Shown here: positions 26,788-35,549 of the stretch, piece after piece
Layout of the letters: the number at the start of each line of letters is the position of its first letter
Numbering within the stretch: position 1 is the stretch's first letter
Origin: Barnesiella propionica
GTDB lineage: Bacteria; Bacteroidota; Bacteroidia; Bacteroidales; Barnesiellaceae
DNA length: 64,000 nt
NCBI RefSeq assembly: GCF_025567045.1
Contig: NZ_JAOQJK010000002.1
Coordinates: 372,001 to 436,000, forward strand
Direction: 5' to 3'
The notes under the pieces: model-generated
The model's input: the letters and a program-made list of their open reading frames with translations, nothing else
The model's database searches: none
What the model was told of the DNA's origin: nothing
Translations under genes and position numbers: made by a program

Positions 26788-27142
26788 TTGCCCGAAAGTC
26801 CTGCTTCCAAGACTTCAAAAGTACGGGAAAAGACAAAGTGTCGTTACTAAATCGTTACTTATTCCCCTCCGGACAGAAACGGTAACGATTTGTCCACAAA
26901 TAACTTGATAATGTTAAGTACCTTAAAATGAATCCCCAAAAATGCAGTTCTTAATGAAATGTGCTTTTACCTTATAGCCTGAATGGTCGTAAAAGCTAAG
27001 AGCTTAATGTTTGCCATATGGTTCAAATTCAAAGGATGACAGTGTATTCGTGAATTCAGTTTAGGCTTGCACTGTCTATAATGATATACTTATGATTTCG
27101 ATCTATACCTTGTAATAAAAAGATTGTTACGTATTAAATATA
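26788..27142. other. Non-coding, repeat-rich segment downstream of tRNA-Ser; possible integration scar
   Basis: About 355 bases contain no ORF of useful length. They hold the second direct-repeat copy (26871-26883), a doubled TCGTTACT (26841-26848 and a near-copy at 26852-26858), and an inverted repeat AAATCGTTAC/GTAACGATTT (26849-26858 and 26882-26891). On the minus strand short coding-like fragments (up to about 30 codons) end in stops, as in a decayed recombinase or transposase. The position just 3' of a tRNA gene is the classic target of tyrosine recombinases. No att duplication of the tRNA end is visible within the window. Confidence 0.4.
26849..26891. repeat. Inverted repeat 10 bp, spacer 23 nt
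   Basis: AAATCGTTAC (26849-26858) is the exact reverse complement of GTAACGATTT (26882-26891). It overlaps the right copy of the GGACAGAAAyGGT direct repeat, an arrangement seen in recombinase arm sites. Confidence 0.5.
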
Positions 27143-27174
27143 TTTGCTTCTGTTTTTAATTTATTTTATATTTG
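27143..27174 (+). promoter_or_regulatory. Promoter of the orphan sensor kinase gene
   Basis: TTTG (27143-27146), 20 nt, then TATATTTG (27167-27174) is a full consensus. The ATG at 27206 is 31 nt downstream. Confidence 0.75.
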
Positions 27175-27205
27175 TAAAGTGACGAATATTGTAAATTGTC
27201 AATCC

Positions 27206-29305
27206 ATGAAGAACCATTTGGTAAGAATTTTAATCACAGCCTGGTTTGCTTTTTTCTTTGTGCAGACTAGTATATCAAAAGAAGTCGATGCCAACGAAGT
27301 AAAGACAGCCATACTGGAAACGCTTCAAGATTCGTCTCTTAACAGGCAACAGAGAATGGAATTGTATATTGATCTGTATGATGTATCTGACAATATGCAC
27401 AGTAAGCATATGTATATAAATGAAGCGTTGAAGTTAGCTATTCAATTAAATAAGCAAGATTATATTTTTGAGATCCTCGATATTTTTTGTCGTGATTATA
27501 AATTTATTCCGGATTCTTTGAGTTATTATCAGGAAATAGGGGAAAAATATCTGCAAGGTCCTTATAAGAAATTTTGTATGGCTTGGCTTAAAGCCTTTCC
27601 TTCTGTCTGCAAAATGGACGAGGCTGAAAAACCGGATGAAGCGAATGAGGAAATATCCCGATATAAACATCATAAGAAGAACCTTTCGGATAAATCGCAA
27701 GAAGTACTTTGGGAAATGATTCTATGCTCGGCAATGGAATGTATCAATTATTTTTCGCCTTCTGTTTCAAATGCAAAAGAGCGAATTGCTCATTTGAAAA
27801 ATATTCATCAGTTAGTTGCCAGATTACCTTTTGAAGTCAGATATAAATTTGAATGGTACTATTTGACTCGTATTGAGTTTATTTTTCGTGCCGAAGGAAA
27901 GCCTGAGGATATTAGGGAGGCCGTAGCCACCTTGGAAGAATTGGAACAGCTTTATGATCAACAATTTGAGTTGCCTTTTTACAAAAAACGTAACTATATT
28001 GGAACTCGAAGTCGTGAAGCGCTGCGCATGGGTGTTTATAGTGAATTATTTTACTTTGCCGATTATATAGGACGGAAAAGGGTAGATGAAATCTATTCTC
28101 GGATGAAAGAATTCTATAAGGAAAAGGATCCGGAGAAGAATGAAGACATGTTATTGTTAGCCACTTTTCGCTATAATCTTTATACCAAGCAATATGAGCT
28201 TGCCATGCATAACATCAATGAACTATTGGTACGTACGGACACGGCCGATACGAACGGCAGAACGGAATTACTGGCAAAGAAAATCAATTTGGTCACTCAA
28301 TGGAAACAACATTATAAGGATGGATTCGAGGCTTTTTGGGAATATACCAACTTGATGGAAGAAAATCATATAGAAGAGACCAACAGGCAATTAGCTGAAA
28401 TGCGATCTTTGTATGATGTAGATAAACTGAAGATAGAAAGAGCTGAACTCCAGACACGCTATCATCGCATAGCTCTTATTGTAGCATTAGTATTATTGTT
28501 TATCTTTTTTGTCTGGATAATCTATCAGTACAGATTGATGAAGCGGCTGGAAGCTACTAAACAGGCACTGATTCTCTCCAATAAAAAGGTAGCAGAAGAG
28601 AGTGAAAGAGCCAAGGTCAGTGACCGAATGAAGACGGAGTTTCTTCAGTCTATGTGTCATGAAATACGTACCCCGCTCAATGCCATCTGCGGTTTTAGCA
28701 GTTTATTGCTAAACGATGATTTGACAGAAGAAGATAAAAAAGATTTTCCTGGTATTATTGAAAAAAATTCAGTCCAGTTGACTGCGTTGTTTGAAAACAT
28801 CTTGCAAGTTTCGGACTTGAGTAGTTCATTAGAACTTTTTCCTGTAGAACGGACAGATATCTTTTCTCTTTGTGTTACTTTATTAGATACATTCAGGACG
28901 AGGGCCGACAATTCCAAGGTTAAATATATATTTGAGAATAAATTAAGCAATTGTTTAGTGAAAACAAACAGCTATTACCTTCAACGCGTTTTAATGCATT
29001 TATTAAATAATTCCGAAAAATTCACAACAACGGGACATATTTCCATGTGCCTGGAACAAGTTGATGCTAAGATACGAATTTCTGTGAGCGATACAGGTAT
29101 AGGTATTCCTGCAGATAAGGCCGAATATATATTCGATCGTTTTACTAAACTGGATGAATTTACATCAGGAACCGGATTAGGTCTTTATTCCTGCCGTCTC
29201 ATTATGAATAGGCTGGGAGGTTCTATTTTTTTGGATATTTCTTATAAGAAAGGCGCGCGTTTTTGCGTTGATCTTCCGTTAGGACAGGAATATTTGAGCA
29301 ATTAA
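27206..29305 (+). CDS. Orphan sensor histidine kinase with helical-repeat sensor
   Basis: This 699-residue protein begins with a signal peptide (about 1-25). A large helical, TPR-like periplasmic region (about 30-415) follows, then one transmembrane helix (about 422-441) and a coiled-coil linker. The HisKA domain has His485 in QSMCHEIRTPLNAICGFSSLL, and the ATPase domain has the N box HLLNNSEK, G1 DTGIGIP and G2 GTGLGLYSCR. I set the start at ATG 27206; the open frame begins earlier at a GTG that overlaps the promoter region. No receiver or DNA-binding domain is fused and no response regulator lies nearby. The promoter is strong. The sensed signal is unknown. Confidence 0.88.
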   Translation: MKNHLVRILITAWFAFFFVQTSISKEVDANEVKTAILETLQDSSLNRQQRMELYIDLYDVSDNMHSKHMYINEALKLAIQLNKQDYIFEILDIFCRDYKFIPDSLSYYQEIGEKYLQGPYKKFCMAWLKAFPSVCKMDEAEKPDEANEEISRYKHHKKNLSDKSQEVLWEMILCSAMECINYFSPSVSNAKERIAHLKNIHQLVARLPFEVRYKFEWYYLTRIEFIFRAEGKPEDIREAVATLEELEQLYDQQFELPFYKKRNYIGTRSREALRMGVYSELFYFADYIGRKRVDEIYSRMKEFYKEKDPEKNEDMLLLATFRYNLYTKQYELAMHNINELLVRTDTADTNGRTELLAKKINLVTQWKQHYKDGFEAFWEYTNLMEENHIEETNRQLAEMRSLYDVDKLKIERAELQTRYHRIALIVALVLLFIFFVWIIYQYRLMKRLEATKQALILSNKKVAEESERAKVSDRMKTEFLQSMCHEIRTPLNAICGFSSLLLNDDLTEEDKKDFPGIIEKNSVQLTALFENILQVSDLSSSLELFPVERTDIFSLCVTLLDTFRTRADNSKVKYIFENKLSNCLVKTNSYYLQRVLMHLLNNSEKFTTTGHISMCLEQVDAKIRISVSDTGIGIPADKAEYIFDRFTKLDEFTSGTGLGLYSCRLIMNRLGGSIFLDISYKKGARFCVDLPLGQEYLSN

Positions 29306-29461
29306 AGCCGAGTCTCAAAATCGGAATGCATTTATTTTTTATCCTATTTTTTTTGAGAAATATAATTTCATAATTCGGGGCAGAGTCATATTTTATAGTG
29401 AACATTCTGTGGTATTTAGTAGTTGATTATTATAAATGGTATCAATAAAAACGAAAGAATT
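29306..29461. other. Short intergenic gap
   Basis: I see no convincing gene or terminator in these 156 AT-rich bases. Confidence 0.4.
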
Positions 29462-29608
29462 ATGAAGGCAAACAGCTTTAAGATTAAAGAAATCAAAATC
29501 AAGTCTTCTAAACCATCGTCGGTGAAGATAGTAAGTGATAAGGAGGTGGCGGCTGAAGTTGTTCGTCTTAATCCCGACAAAAACAGTATGGATGATAACA
29601 GAGGGTGA
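29462..29608 (+). CDS. Small basic protein of unknown function (48 residues)
   Basis: A 48-codon frame starts at ATG 29462 and is rich in Lys (MKANSFKIKEIKIKSS). No domain is recognised. Support is the compact basic start, a normal stop and a strong terminator 18 nt beyond it. It lacks a recognisable -7 box. It may be a small nucleic-acid-binding protein, but that is only a guess from charge. It could also be spurious. Confidence 0.45.
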   Translation: MKANSFKIKEIKIKSSKPSSVKIVSDKEVAAEVVRLNPDKNSMDDNRG

Positions 29609-29625
29609 AACTCTTTAGTTGTAAT

Positions 29626-29665
29626 AAAAAAATCCGGTATTAATTCATGAATACCGGATTTTTTT
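29626..29665. terminator. Bidirectional terminator
   Basis: A 16-bp stem (29626-29641 with 29650-29665) with an 8-nt loop is flanked by A and T runs. It separates the small plus-strand gene from the minus-strand gene that ends at 29664. Confidence 0.88.
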
Positions 29666-29921
29666 ATTTTTCTGCCCATGATAGAATGGTAGGACTTTGT
29701 ATATGAACTCCAAACTCTTTCGCTTTTTTTAAAATATTGCGTGCCAGTTCCGGTTTATTACTATCGGAAGCGTAACGAAAGTAAGCTTCTGCTGCTCTTA
29801 CATGGGCTGCGTCAGGTAATGGAAATTCTCTTAATTTAGGTAATCCGAATTCGGAATCATCAAGCTCTTTTCTTTCTTCGGTAGAAAGCCGATCCGATAC
29901 CCATTCTTTTGTTCTTGCCAT
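29664..29921 (-). CDS. Small protein resembling the DUF6582 domain
   Basis: This 85-residue soluble protein has a core with FGLPKLREFPLPDAAHVR followed by AEAYFRYA, which resembles the FGIP-x-x-R-x-YP-x-D-x-x-HVR-x-A-x-x-FF-x-x-x pattern I associate with DUF6582, a domain often attached to phage head-maturation proteases. Here it stands alone. The N-terminal part (MARTKEWVSDRLSTEERKEL) is charged and helical. The stop codon overlaps the bidirectional terminator. Its function is unknown. The match is from memory of a motif, so treat the family name as tentative. Confidence 0.65.
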   Translation of the reverse strand: MARTKEWVSDRLSTEERKELDDSEFGLPKLREFPLPDAAHVRAAEAYFRYASDSNKPELARNILKKAKEFGVHIQSPTILSWAEK

Positions 29922-30060
29922 AATTTATCTTCTATTTTATTTCTATTATTATAAACAATAACACTTTTATAATGATTCGGCTAATTAGTTTTTTTAACCT
30001 ATCTCCGTCTGTAAAAGAAAACCGGGATTTGTTGATAGTATAAATCAACATAGGGCAATT

Positions 30061-31344
30061 ATGAGAAATTCGACGGTTCGTTCTGTATCTGACCCGATAA
30101 GCGTATGGGTACCATTCCTGATCATGCTATTTATGTATTTTGTTATAGGAGTATTTACTGTTATTAATCAGCAATTTCAGATTCCGCTGAAAGCATCGAT
30201 GTTACCCGAAAACAGTAATATAAGTAATGCATTGGTTACTTTACTTAATTTTTCATGGTTTCTGGCCTATCCGTTTTCCGACCTGTTCGCTACCCGCTGG
30301 CTGGAAAATAGCGGATATCGAAAAACTACGGTATATGCTCTTTTTATATTGGTTGCCGGGTTATTGGTATATGAGGCAGCCGTATGGATGCATACTACAC
30401 ATCCTATGCATATAACTTTTTGGGGTAATTCCATTTCAGTAGGTTTTTTCATTTTTTTAGCCGGTTCATTCGTTGTAGGTACTTCAGCTGCTATACTTCA
30501 GGTTGTATTGAATTTGTACCTCACAGTTGTTAGAGTGGGGGGAACAACACCTTTACAGCGTCAAATGATAGGAGGTACGGTTAATTCGGTTGGGATGGCT
30601 ATTGCTCCTCTGTTGGTTAGTTATATAATTTTTCAACGCACATCATTATTGCAGGTTTCTTCTTCTGAATTTACAATGCCTGTTATGTGGATGACTGCTA
30701 TTATGGCTCTTATTGCTGTGGTAGTAGGTTATGTAACCATGCCAAATTTACCGGATAGTTTGGGTAAAAAAGATACTGAATTAAAAGAAAAAAGCATCTG
30801 GTCTTTCCGAAATTTTAAATGGGGATTCTGGGGACTTTTCATATATGTGGGTATCGAAGTTTCTGTAGGAGCAAACATTAATATGTATGCTATCGAATTG
30901 GGCGGGAGCTACATTTCGCAGGCAACACATATGGCTGCATTGTACTGGGGATTATTACTTGCCGGTAGGTTAACAGGGTCTTTTTTAAAAAATATATCTT
31001 CGCAGTTACAATTGGTCACTGCTTCTATCGGTGCTATTATCTTTCTGGCATTAGCTATCATTTTTGCTAATCCCTGGATACTTACCGGGGTTGGTTTCTT
31101 TCATTCAATTATGTGGCCGGCCATTTTTACTTTGGCTATTAATAATTTAGGCAAATATGTGGCGAAAGCATCCGGTCTATTGACAATGGCTGTAATAGGA
31201 GGGGGAGTTATACCGTTTCTGCAAGGAATTTTGGCCGATATTTTTGGAGGAGTCTGGAGGTTTACCTGGATTCTCGTAATTGCAGGTGAATTTTATATTT
31301 TATTTTACGGAAAAAGCGGATATAAAAGTACTGAAAAACCGTAA
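30061..31344 (+). CDS. MFS transporter, FucP-like sugar permease
   Basis: This 427-residue inner-membrane protein has about 12 hydrophobic segments and no signal peptide. Its overall look, with an early VINQQFQIPLKASM stretch and a central loop near residues 235-255, resembles the sugar:H+ symporters of the FucP/GlcP group in Bacteroidetes. The substrate cannot be assigned. It stands alone between the small gene and the convergent pyruvate oxidase-like gene. I saw no standard -7 box in front. Confidence 0.75.
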   Translation: MRNSTVRSVSDPISVWVPFLIMLFMYFVIGVFTVINQQFQIPLKASMLPENSNISNALVTLLNFSWFLAYPFSDLFATRWLENSGYRKTTVYALFILVAGLLVYEAAVWMHTTHPMHITFWGNSISVGFFIFLAGSFVVGTSAAILQVVLNLYLTVVRVGGTTPLQRQMIGGTVNSVGMAIAPLLVSYIIFQRTSLLQVSSSEFTMPVMWMTAIMALIAVVVGYVTMPNLPDSLGKKDTELKEKSIWSFRNFKWGFWGLFIYVGIEVSVGANINMYAIELGGSYISQATHMAALYWGLLLAGRLTGSFLKNISSQLQLVTASIGAIIFLALAIIFANPWILTGVGFFHSIMWPAIFTLAINNLGKYVAKASGLLTMAVIGGGVIPFLQGILADIFGGVWRFTWILVIAGEFYILFYGKSGYKSTEKP

Positions 31345-31363
31345 ATTTTGAGAGATAAAATAA

Positions 31364-31388
31364 CCGGTCATATATTACATATGGCCGG
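31364..31388 (-). terminator. Likely terminator of the pyruvate oxidase-like gene
   Basis: A 10-bp GC-rich stem with one wobble pair (31364-31373 with 31379-31388) has a 5-nt loop. On the minus strand it is followed by TTATTTTAT. It lies 16 nt past the stop. Confidence 0.55.
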
Positions 31389-31403
31389 CTTATCACATAA
31401 AAA

Positions 31404-33143
31404 CTATAAAACTTCTTTTATATGCCAGAAATTCGATTGGATCGTGTCCAAAACTTCTTTACTTTTTCCGTTCATGATCAATTTAAACATTGATTGGGCA
31501 AATCCGGTCATTTGGTCTATTTCTACTTTCGGAGGCATTGCCAATGCATTCGGATCGGTCATTATATTTACTAATACGGGACCATTTTCACACAAAGCGA
31601 GGGATAATCCGGGCAATACGTTGTCAGGATGACCGATTGTCATTCCTTTCATTCCCATTGCTTTGGCAATTTGTTCGAAATCAGGATTATACATATCCGT
31701 TTGCCAATCGGGAAGTCCGGCTACTTCCATCTCCAACTTAACCATTCCCAGTGCCCGGTTATTAAATACAATGATTTTTATAGGGAGTTTATATTGTACT
31801 ATAGTTGCCAGATCTCCTAACAGCATAGATAAACCGCCGTCTCCGCATAATGCAATGACTTGACGATCAGGGTATGAGAATGCAGCTCCTAAAGCTTGTG
31901 GCATCGCATTAGCCATGGAACCGTGATTAAATGAACCGAGCATTTTTCTTTTTCCCGTTGCTTCCAGATAACGTGCTCCCCACACACAAGTCATTCCGGT
32001 ATCTACTGTGAAAATAGCGTCATGAACCGCTAATTTATTGATCACTGACATTACATACTCCGGGTGTATTTTATTTTCTTCGCCTTTGATGTTTACATAA
32101 GCAGCCAGATGGTCTTTAACTCGTTTATAACCTTCAAGTTGCCTTTTCAGGAATGTATCATCTTCTTTTGTTTGTATATGAGGAAGTAAAGTTGTTAATG
32201 TAGACTTCACATCTCCGCATATTCCCATATCCACTTTTGCCCTTCTGCCTATCCTGTTGGCTTTTATATCTACCTGTACGATAATATTATTGTCGGGCAT
32301 GAAGGATGCATATGGAAAATCAGTACCCAATAAAAGCAGAATCTCGGCTTCATGCATACTTCTATATCCCGACGGCATTCCTAATAATCCGGTCATGCCT
32401 ACTTCGTGCGGATTATCATATTGTATTTCCATTTTGCTTTTAAACGAATATGCTACAGGTGCTTTTAATTTCTGAGACAACTCTACTATTTCATCATGAG
32501 CATCTTTGCTACCGATGCCACAAAAAATCGTGACACGCTTTGCCTTGTTCAACATATCCGATAACTTTTCCACCCAAACATTTGCCGGTGTTGTTTCTGA
32601 AAAAGAATCGTATATGGCTTTGGAAGTATCGCCTGCTACGGCATCTTTTATAGTGAGATCTCCCGGCACTCCTATAACCGATACACCTTTCCTGACAATA
32701 GCGGTCTGCATGCCTGCCTGCAACATTCTCGGGAGTTGCTCGGGTGTTGTAGCCATTTGATTATAGTAACTGCAATCATCGAATAATTTAATGATATCGG
32801 TTTCCTGAAAATACCGAGTTCCGAATTCATGAGAGGGAATGGCAGACGCTATGGCAATGACCGGTGCGCCGGAGCGGTGTGCATCATATAAACCGTTGAT
32901 AAGATGAACGTGGCCGGGACCACTGCTTCCGGCACAGCATGCCAGTTCTCCCGAGAGTTGTGCTTCTGCTCCGGCTGCGAATGCACCTACTTCTTCATGA
33001 CGTACGTGTATCCATTTTATTTTACCTGATTTTCTTACTGCATCGTTTACCTCATTCAGGCTGTCGCCTGTCACGGCGTAGATTCTTTTAACACCGGCTT
33101 TAGCCAGCATTTCGACCAATTGTTCCGCTACTTTTTTTGCCAT
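31404..33143 (-). CDS. poxB: TPP-dependent enzyme, pyruvate oxidase/dehydrogenase (PoxB-like)
   Basis: This 579-residue protein has the acetolactate-synthase family architecture of three domains. The N-terminal TPP pyrimidine domain has the catalytic glutamate in HVRHEEVGAFAAGAEAQL. A central FAD/NAD-like domain follows, and the C-terminal TPP pyrophosphate domain has CGDGGLSM about residue 435, followed by the Asn-rich metal segment IVFNNRALGMVK. Length and these motifs match PoxB, which oxidises pyruvate to acetate and CO2 with quinone or oxygen. Acetolactate synthase or another pyruvate-active enzyme is the alternative; the match to PoxB is by resemblance. It has no obvious partner subunit. 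Confidence 0.82.
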   Translation of the reverse strand: MAKKVAEQLVEMLAKAGVKRIYAVTGDSLNEVNDAVRKSGKIKWIHVRHEEVGAFAAGAEAQLSGELACCAGSSGPGHVHLINGLYDAHRSGAPVIAIASAIPSHEFGTRYFQETDIIKLFDDCSYYNQMATTPEQLPRMLQAGMQTAIVRKGVSVIGVPGDLTIKDAVAGDTSKAIYDSFSETTPANVWVEKLSDMLNKAKRVTIFCGIGSKDAHDEIVELSQKLKAPVAYSFKSKMEIQYDNPHEVGMTGLLGMPSGYRSMHEAEILLLLGTDFPYASFMPDNNIIVQVDIKANRIGRRAKVDMGICGDVKSTLTTLLPHIQTKEDDTFLKRQLEGYKRVKDHLAAYVNIKGEENKIHPEYVMSVINKLAVHDAIFTVDTGMTCVWGARYLEATGKRKMLGSFNHGSMANAMPQALGAAFSYPDRQVIALCGDGGLSMLLGDLATIVQYKLPIKIIVFNNRALGMVKLEMEVAGLPDWQTDMYNPDFEQIAKAMGMKGMTIGHPDNVLPGLSLALCENGPVLVNIMTDPNALAMPPKVEIDQMTGFAQSMFKLIMNGKSKEVLDTIQSNFWHIKEVL

Positions 33144-33227
33144 ATATGTCTCTGCTTTATATGTTTTGAAATAATAACAGAGTGGACAAAAAAATAGTTT
33201 TGATAAATGTAAAAGAAATCTATAAAA

Positions 33228-33677
33228 TTATAACTGTTCGTATAAAGGTATCTCTTTCAGAAAAGAATAACTCATAGCGTTCTTGTCTATATGGCAACAA
33301 AAATGGGTGATGCCATTAGACACGATCAGGTATTTTACTTGTAAAACCATATTATACCGTACTATTTGATCAAATGTATGCTGCGAAATAGATATATGAG
33401 GCGCCTTATATTCAATAATGACAAGAGGTTTTGCCTGATTATCATAAACAACAGTATCACATCTCCTCTTACGTCCGTTTTGCAACAGGGAGATTTCGTT
33501 ACCCATAAGGCCTGCCGGGAATTTTTTGTCCTTGATAAGATAATGAACGAAGTGCTGACGAACCCACTCTTCCGGGGTAAGTAATATATAACGATGCCTT
33601 AATTCGTCGAAGATAAGTAGTTTACCGTTTCTTTTGCATATTCTGAACGGATAATCCGGTAAATTAAGTTTTGTCAT
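33228..33677 (-). CDS. Small restriction-endonuclease-like protein (HSDR_N-type PD-(D/E)XK fold)
   Basis: This 149-residue protein has a probable nuclease core: CDTVVYDN, then IIEYKAP about 10 residues later (D...ExK pattern), and then a helical segment HTFDQIVRYNMVL typical of HsdR N-terminal-like domains. It stands alone without a methyltransferase or specificity subunit. It is divergent from amn and two genes from holA; in Bacteroidetes similar genes often sit near replication genes. No role is established, and housekeeping DNA metabolism seems as likely as restriction. The start at 33677 is supported by KLNLPDYPF. Confidence 0.8.
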   Translation of the reverse strand: MTKLNLPDYPFRICKRNGKLLIFDELRHRYILLTPEEWVRQHFVHYLIKDKKFPAGLMGNEISLLQNGRKRRCDTVVYDNQAKPLVIIEYKAPHISISQHTFDQIVRYNMVLQVKYLIVSNGITHFCCHIDKNAMSYSFLKEIPLYEQL

Positions 33678-33738
33678 CGATTCGAAAATTTGCTCTTGTA
33701 TGAATATTTCTGTAATTTTACTCCAAAATTACGAAAAT

Positions 33739-34518
33739 ATGAAGACAAAACAAGACATCGTAGAGAATTGGTTACCTCGCTATACCCAACGCCCGGTGAA
33801 AGATTTTACGAAACATATATTATTAACGAACTTCTCTAAGTATGTCGAGATTTTCGCCAAACACTTTAATGTTCCTATTCTTGGGGAAAACAGCAATATG
33901 CCTAACGCTTCTGCCGAAGGGGTTACTATAATTAATTTCGGAATGGGAAGTGCAAATGCTGCGACAATCATGGATCTTTTAAGCGCAATTTCTCCTAAAG
34001 CAGTTTTGTTCCTGGGAAAATGCGGTGGAATAAAAAAAGTAAATAATCTGGGTGATTATATACTTCCTATCGCTGCTATCCGTGGAGAAGGAGCCTCCAA
34101 CGATTATTTCCCGCCCGAAGTTCCGGCCCTTCCCGCTTTCAGCCTGCAGCGTGCCGTTTCTACTACGGTGCGAAATCATAGTAAAGACTACTGGACCGGT
34201 ACAGTATATACGACAAACAGACGTGTGTGGGAATATGACGAGCAATTCAAAGATTATTTGCGTAAAATACGTTGTATGGCAGTAGATATGGAAACAGCTA
34301 CCTTATTTTCGGTGGGATTTGCCAATCAAATACCAGTGGGAGCATTATTATTGGTTTCGGACCAACCTATGATATCGACGGGGGTTAAAACAGAGGAAAG
34401 TGATCGTAAAGTCACACAGAATTTTGTAGATGAACATGTCATGATCGGATTCGAGTCATTGAAAATGCTTATAGACAAACGTACCACAGTAAAACATCTG
34501 AGATTCGAAGAAGAATAA
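33739..34518 (+). CDS. amn: AMP nucleosidase
   Basis: This 259-residue member of the phosphorylase/nucleosidase superfamily, of the short Bacteroidetes type, hydrolyses AMP to adenine and ribose-5-phosphate. Conserved segments include ITIINFGMGSANAATIMDLL, LFLGKCGGIKK and AVDMETATLFSVGFANQI, the last holding the purine-binding glutamate. I chose ATG 33739 (MKTKQDIVENWLPRY) because family members start there; the preceding 13 codons lie over the upstream regulatory region. It overlaps nothing and precedes holA by 4 nt, so they are co-transcribed. Confidence 0.9.
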   Translation: MKTKQDIVENWLPRYTQRPVKDFTKHILLTNFSKYVEIFAKHFNVPILGENSNMPNASAEGVTIINFGMGSANAATIMDLLSAISPKAVLFLGKCGGIKKVNNLGDYILPIAAIRGEGASNDYFPPEVPALPAFSLQRAVSTTVRNHSKDYWTGTVYTTNRRVWEYDEQFKDYLRKIRCMAVDMETATLFSVGFANQIPVGALLLVSDQPMISTGVKTEESDRKVTQNFVDEHVMIGFESLKMLIDKRTTVKHLRFEEE

Positions 34519-34522
34519 TCTA

Positions 34523-35548
34523 ATGGCTCAAAGAGAATCTAATCAACATATTTCTATTCTTGCTGATATCAGGAAAAAGAATTTCAGACCTGTTTATTTC
34601 CTAATGGGAGATGAGTCGTATTATATCGATTTGATATGTGATGAAATAATTAATTGCGCATTAGACGATTCTGAACGCGATTTTAACCAGACCATTCTTT
34701 ACGGTGCAGATGTGGACGATATAAGTCTCGTAATAAACGCAGCCAAACGTTATCCCATGATGGCGGCCAGGCAACTGGTTATAGTCAAAGAAGCTCAGAA
34801 TATAAGAAATCTGGACGATTTAGTATTTTATATACAAAAACCGTTAATGAGTACGGTTTTAGTGGTCTGTTATAAAAACACCTCATATAAAGGTAAAAAG
34901 TTACGGGCAGAAATAACCAAACAAGGAATACTGTTTGAGTCGAAAAAAATATATGATAATCAATTGCCTGCATTTATAAGTACTTATGTACTTTCAAAAA
35001 AGTATACTATAGATACTAAAGCGGTTTCTATGTTAGCCGATTTTGTGGGTACCGACCTGAGCAGGGTAACAGGTGAATTGGACAAGCTGATTATCGGTAT
35101 GCCAGAAGAACAGAATCGTATTACTCCGGAAATGATAGAACGAAATGTCGGTATCAGTAAGGATTTCAATAATTTCGAATTGCTAGATGCTATTATTAAT
35201 CGTAATGTTTTTAAGGCTAATCAGATTATTAATTATTTCGAACGAAATCCAAAAAATAATCCTATGATAGTGACCGTAAGTGTATTGTTTAATTTTTTCT
35301 CGAATTTGATGCTGACTTATTTTGCTTCCGATAAATCAGATAGCGGTCTTATGCGGGAATTGAATTTGAAAAATATTTATCAGGTTCGTAATTATATAAC
35401 GGCAATGCGGAATTACAATGCTTTCAAATGTATCGATATTATTGCATACATACGTGAATATGATGCACGTTCAAAGGGAATAGGGGCGACGTCGTCAACC
35501 AATGATGCCTCTTTACTCAAAGAACTGATATATAAAATTATGCATTAA
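34523..35548 (+). CDS. holA: DNA polymerase III subunit delta
   Basis: This 341-residue clamp-loader subunit opens the sliding clamp during replication. It contains the N-terminal FLMGDESYYIDLI, typical of HolA, a small P-loop-like fold, and the C-terminal helical domain. Length is near the family norm. It lies 4 nt after amn. Its stop is one base from the convergent stop of the PorT-like gene, with no intrinsic terminator between. Confidence 0.9.
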   Translation: MAQRESNQHISILADIRKKNFRPVYFLMGDESYYIDLICDEIINCALDDSERDFNQTILYGADVDDISLVINAAKRYPMMAARQLVIVKEAQNIRNLDDLVFYIQKPLMSTVLVVCYKNTSYKGKKLRAEITKQGILFESKKIYDNQLPAFISTYVLSKKYTIDTKAVSMLADFVGTDLSRVTGELDKLIIGMPEEQNRITPEMIERNVGISKDFNNFELLDAIINRNVFKANQIINYFERNPKNNPMIVTVSVLFNFFSNLMLTYFASDKSDSGLMRELNLKNIYQVRNYITAMRNYNAFKCIDIIAYIREYDARSKGIGATSSTNDASLLKELIYKIMH

Positions 35549-35549
35549 A

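Noticed and set aside
29539..29546. AAGGAGGT, a perfect Shine-Dalgarno sequence inside the 48-codon gene
   Set aside because: No start codon follows at usable distance in an open frame, and Shine-Dalgarno sites are seldom used in this phylum.
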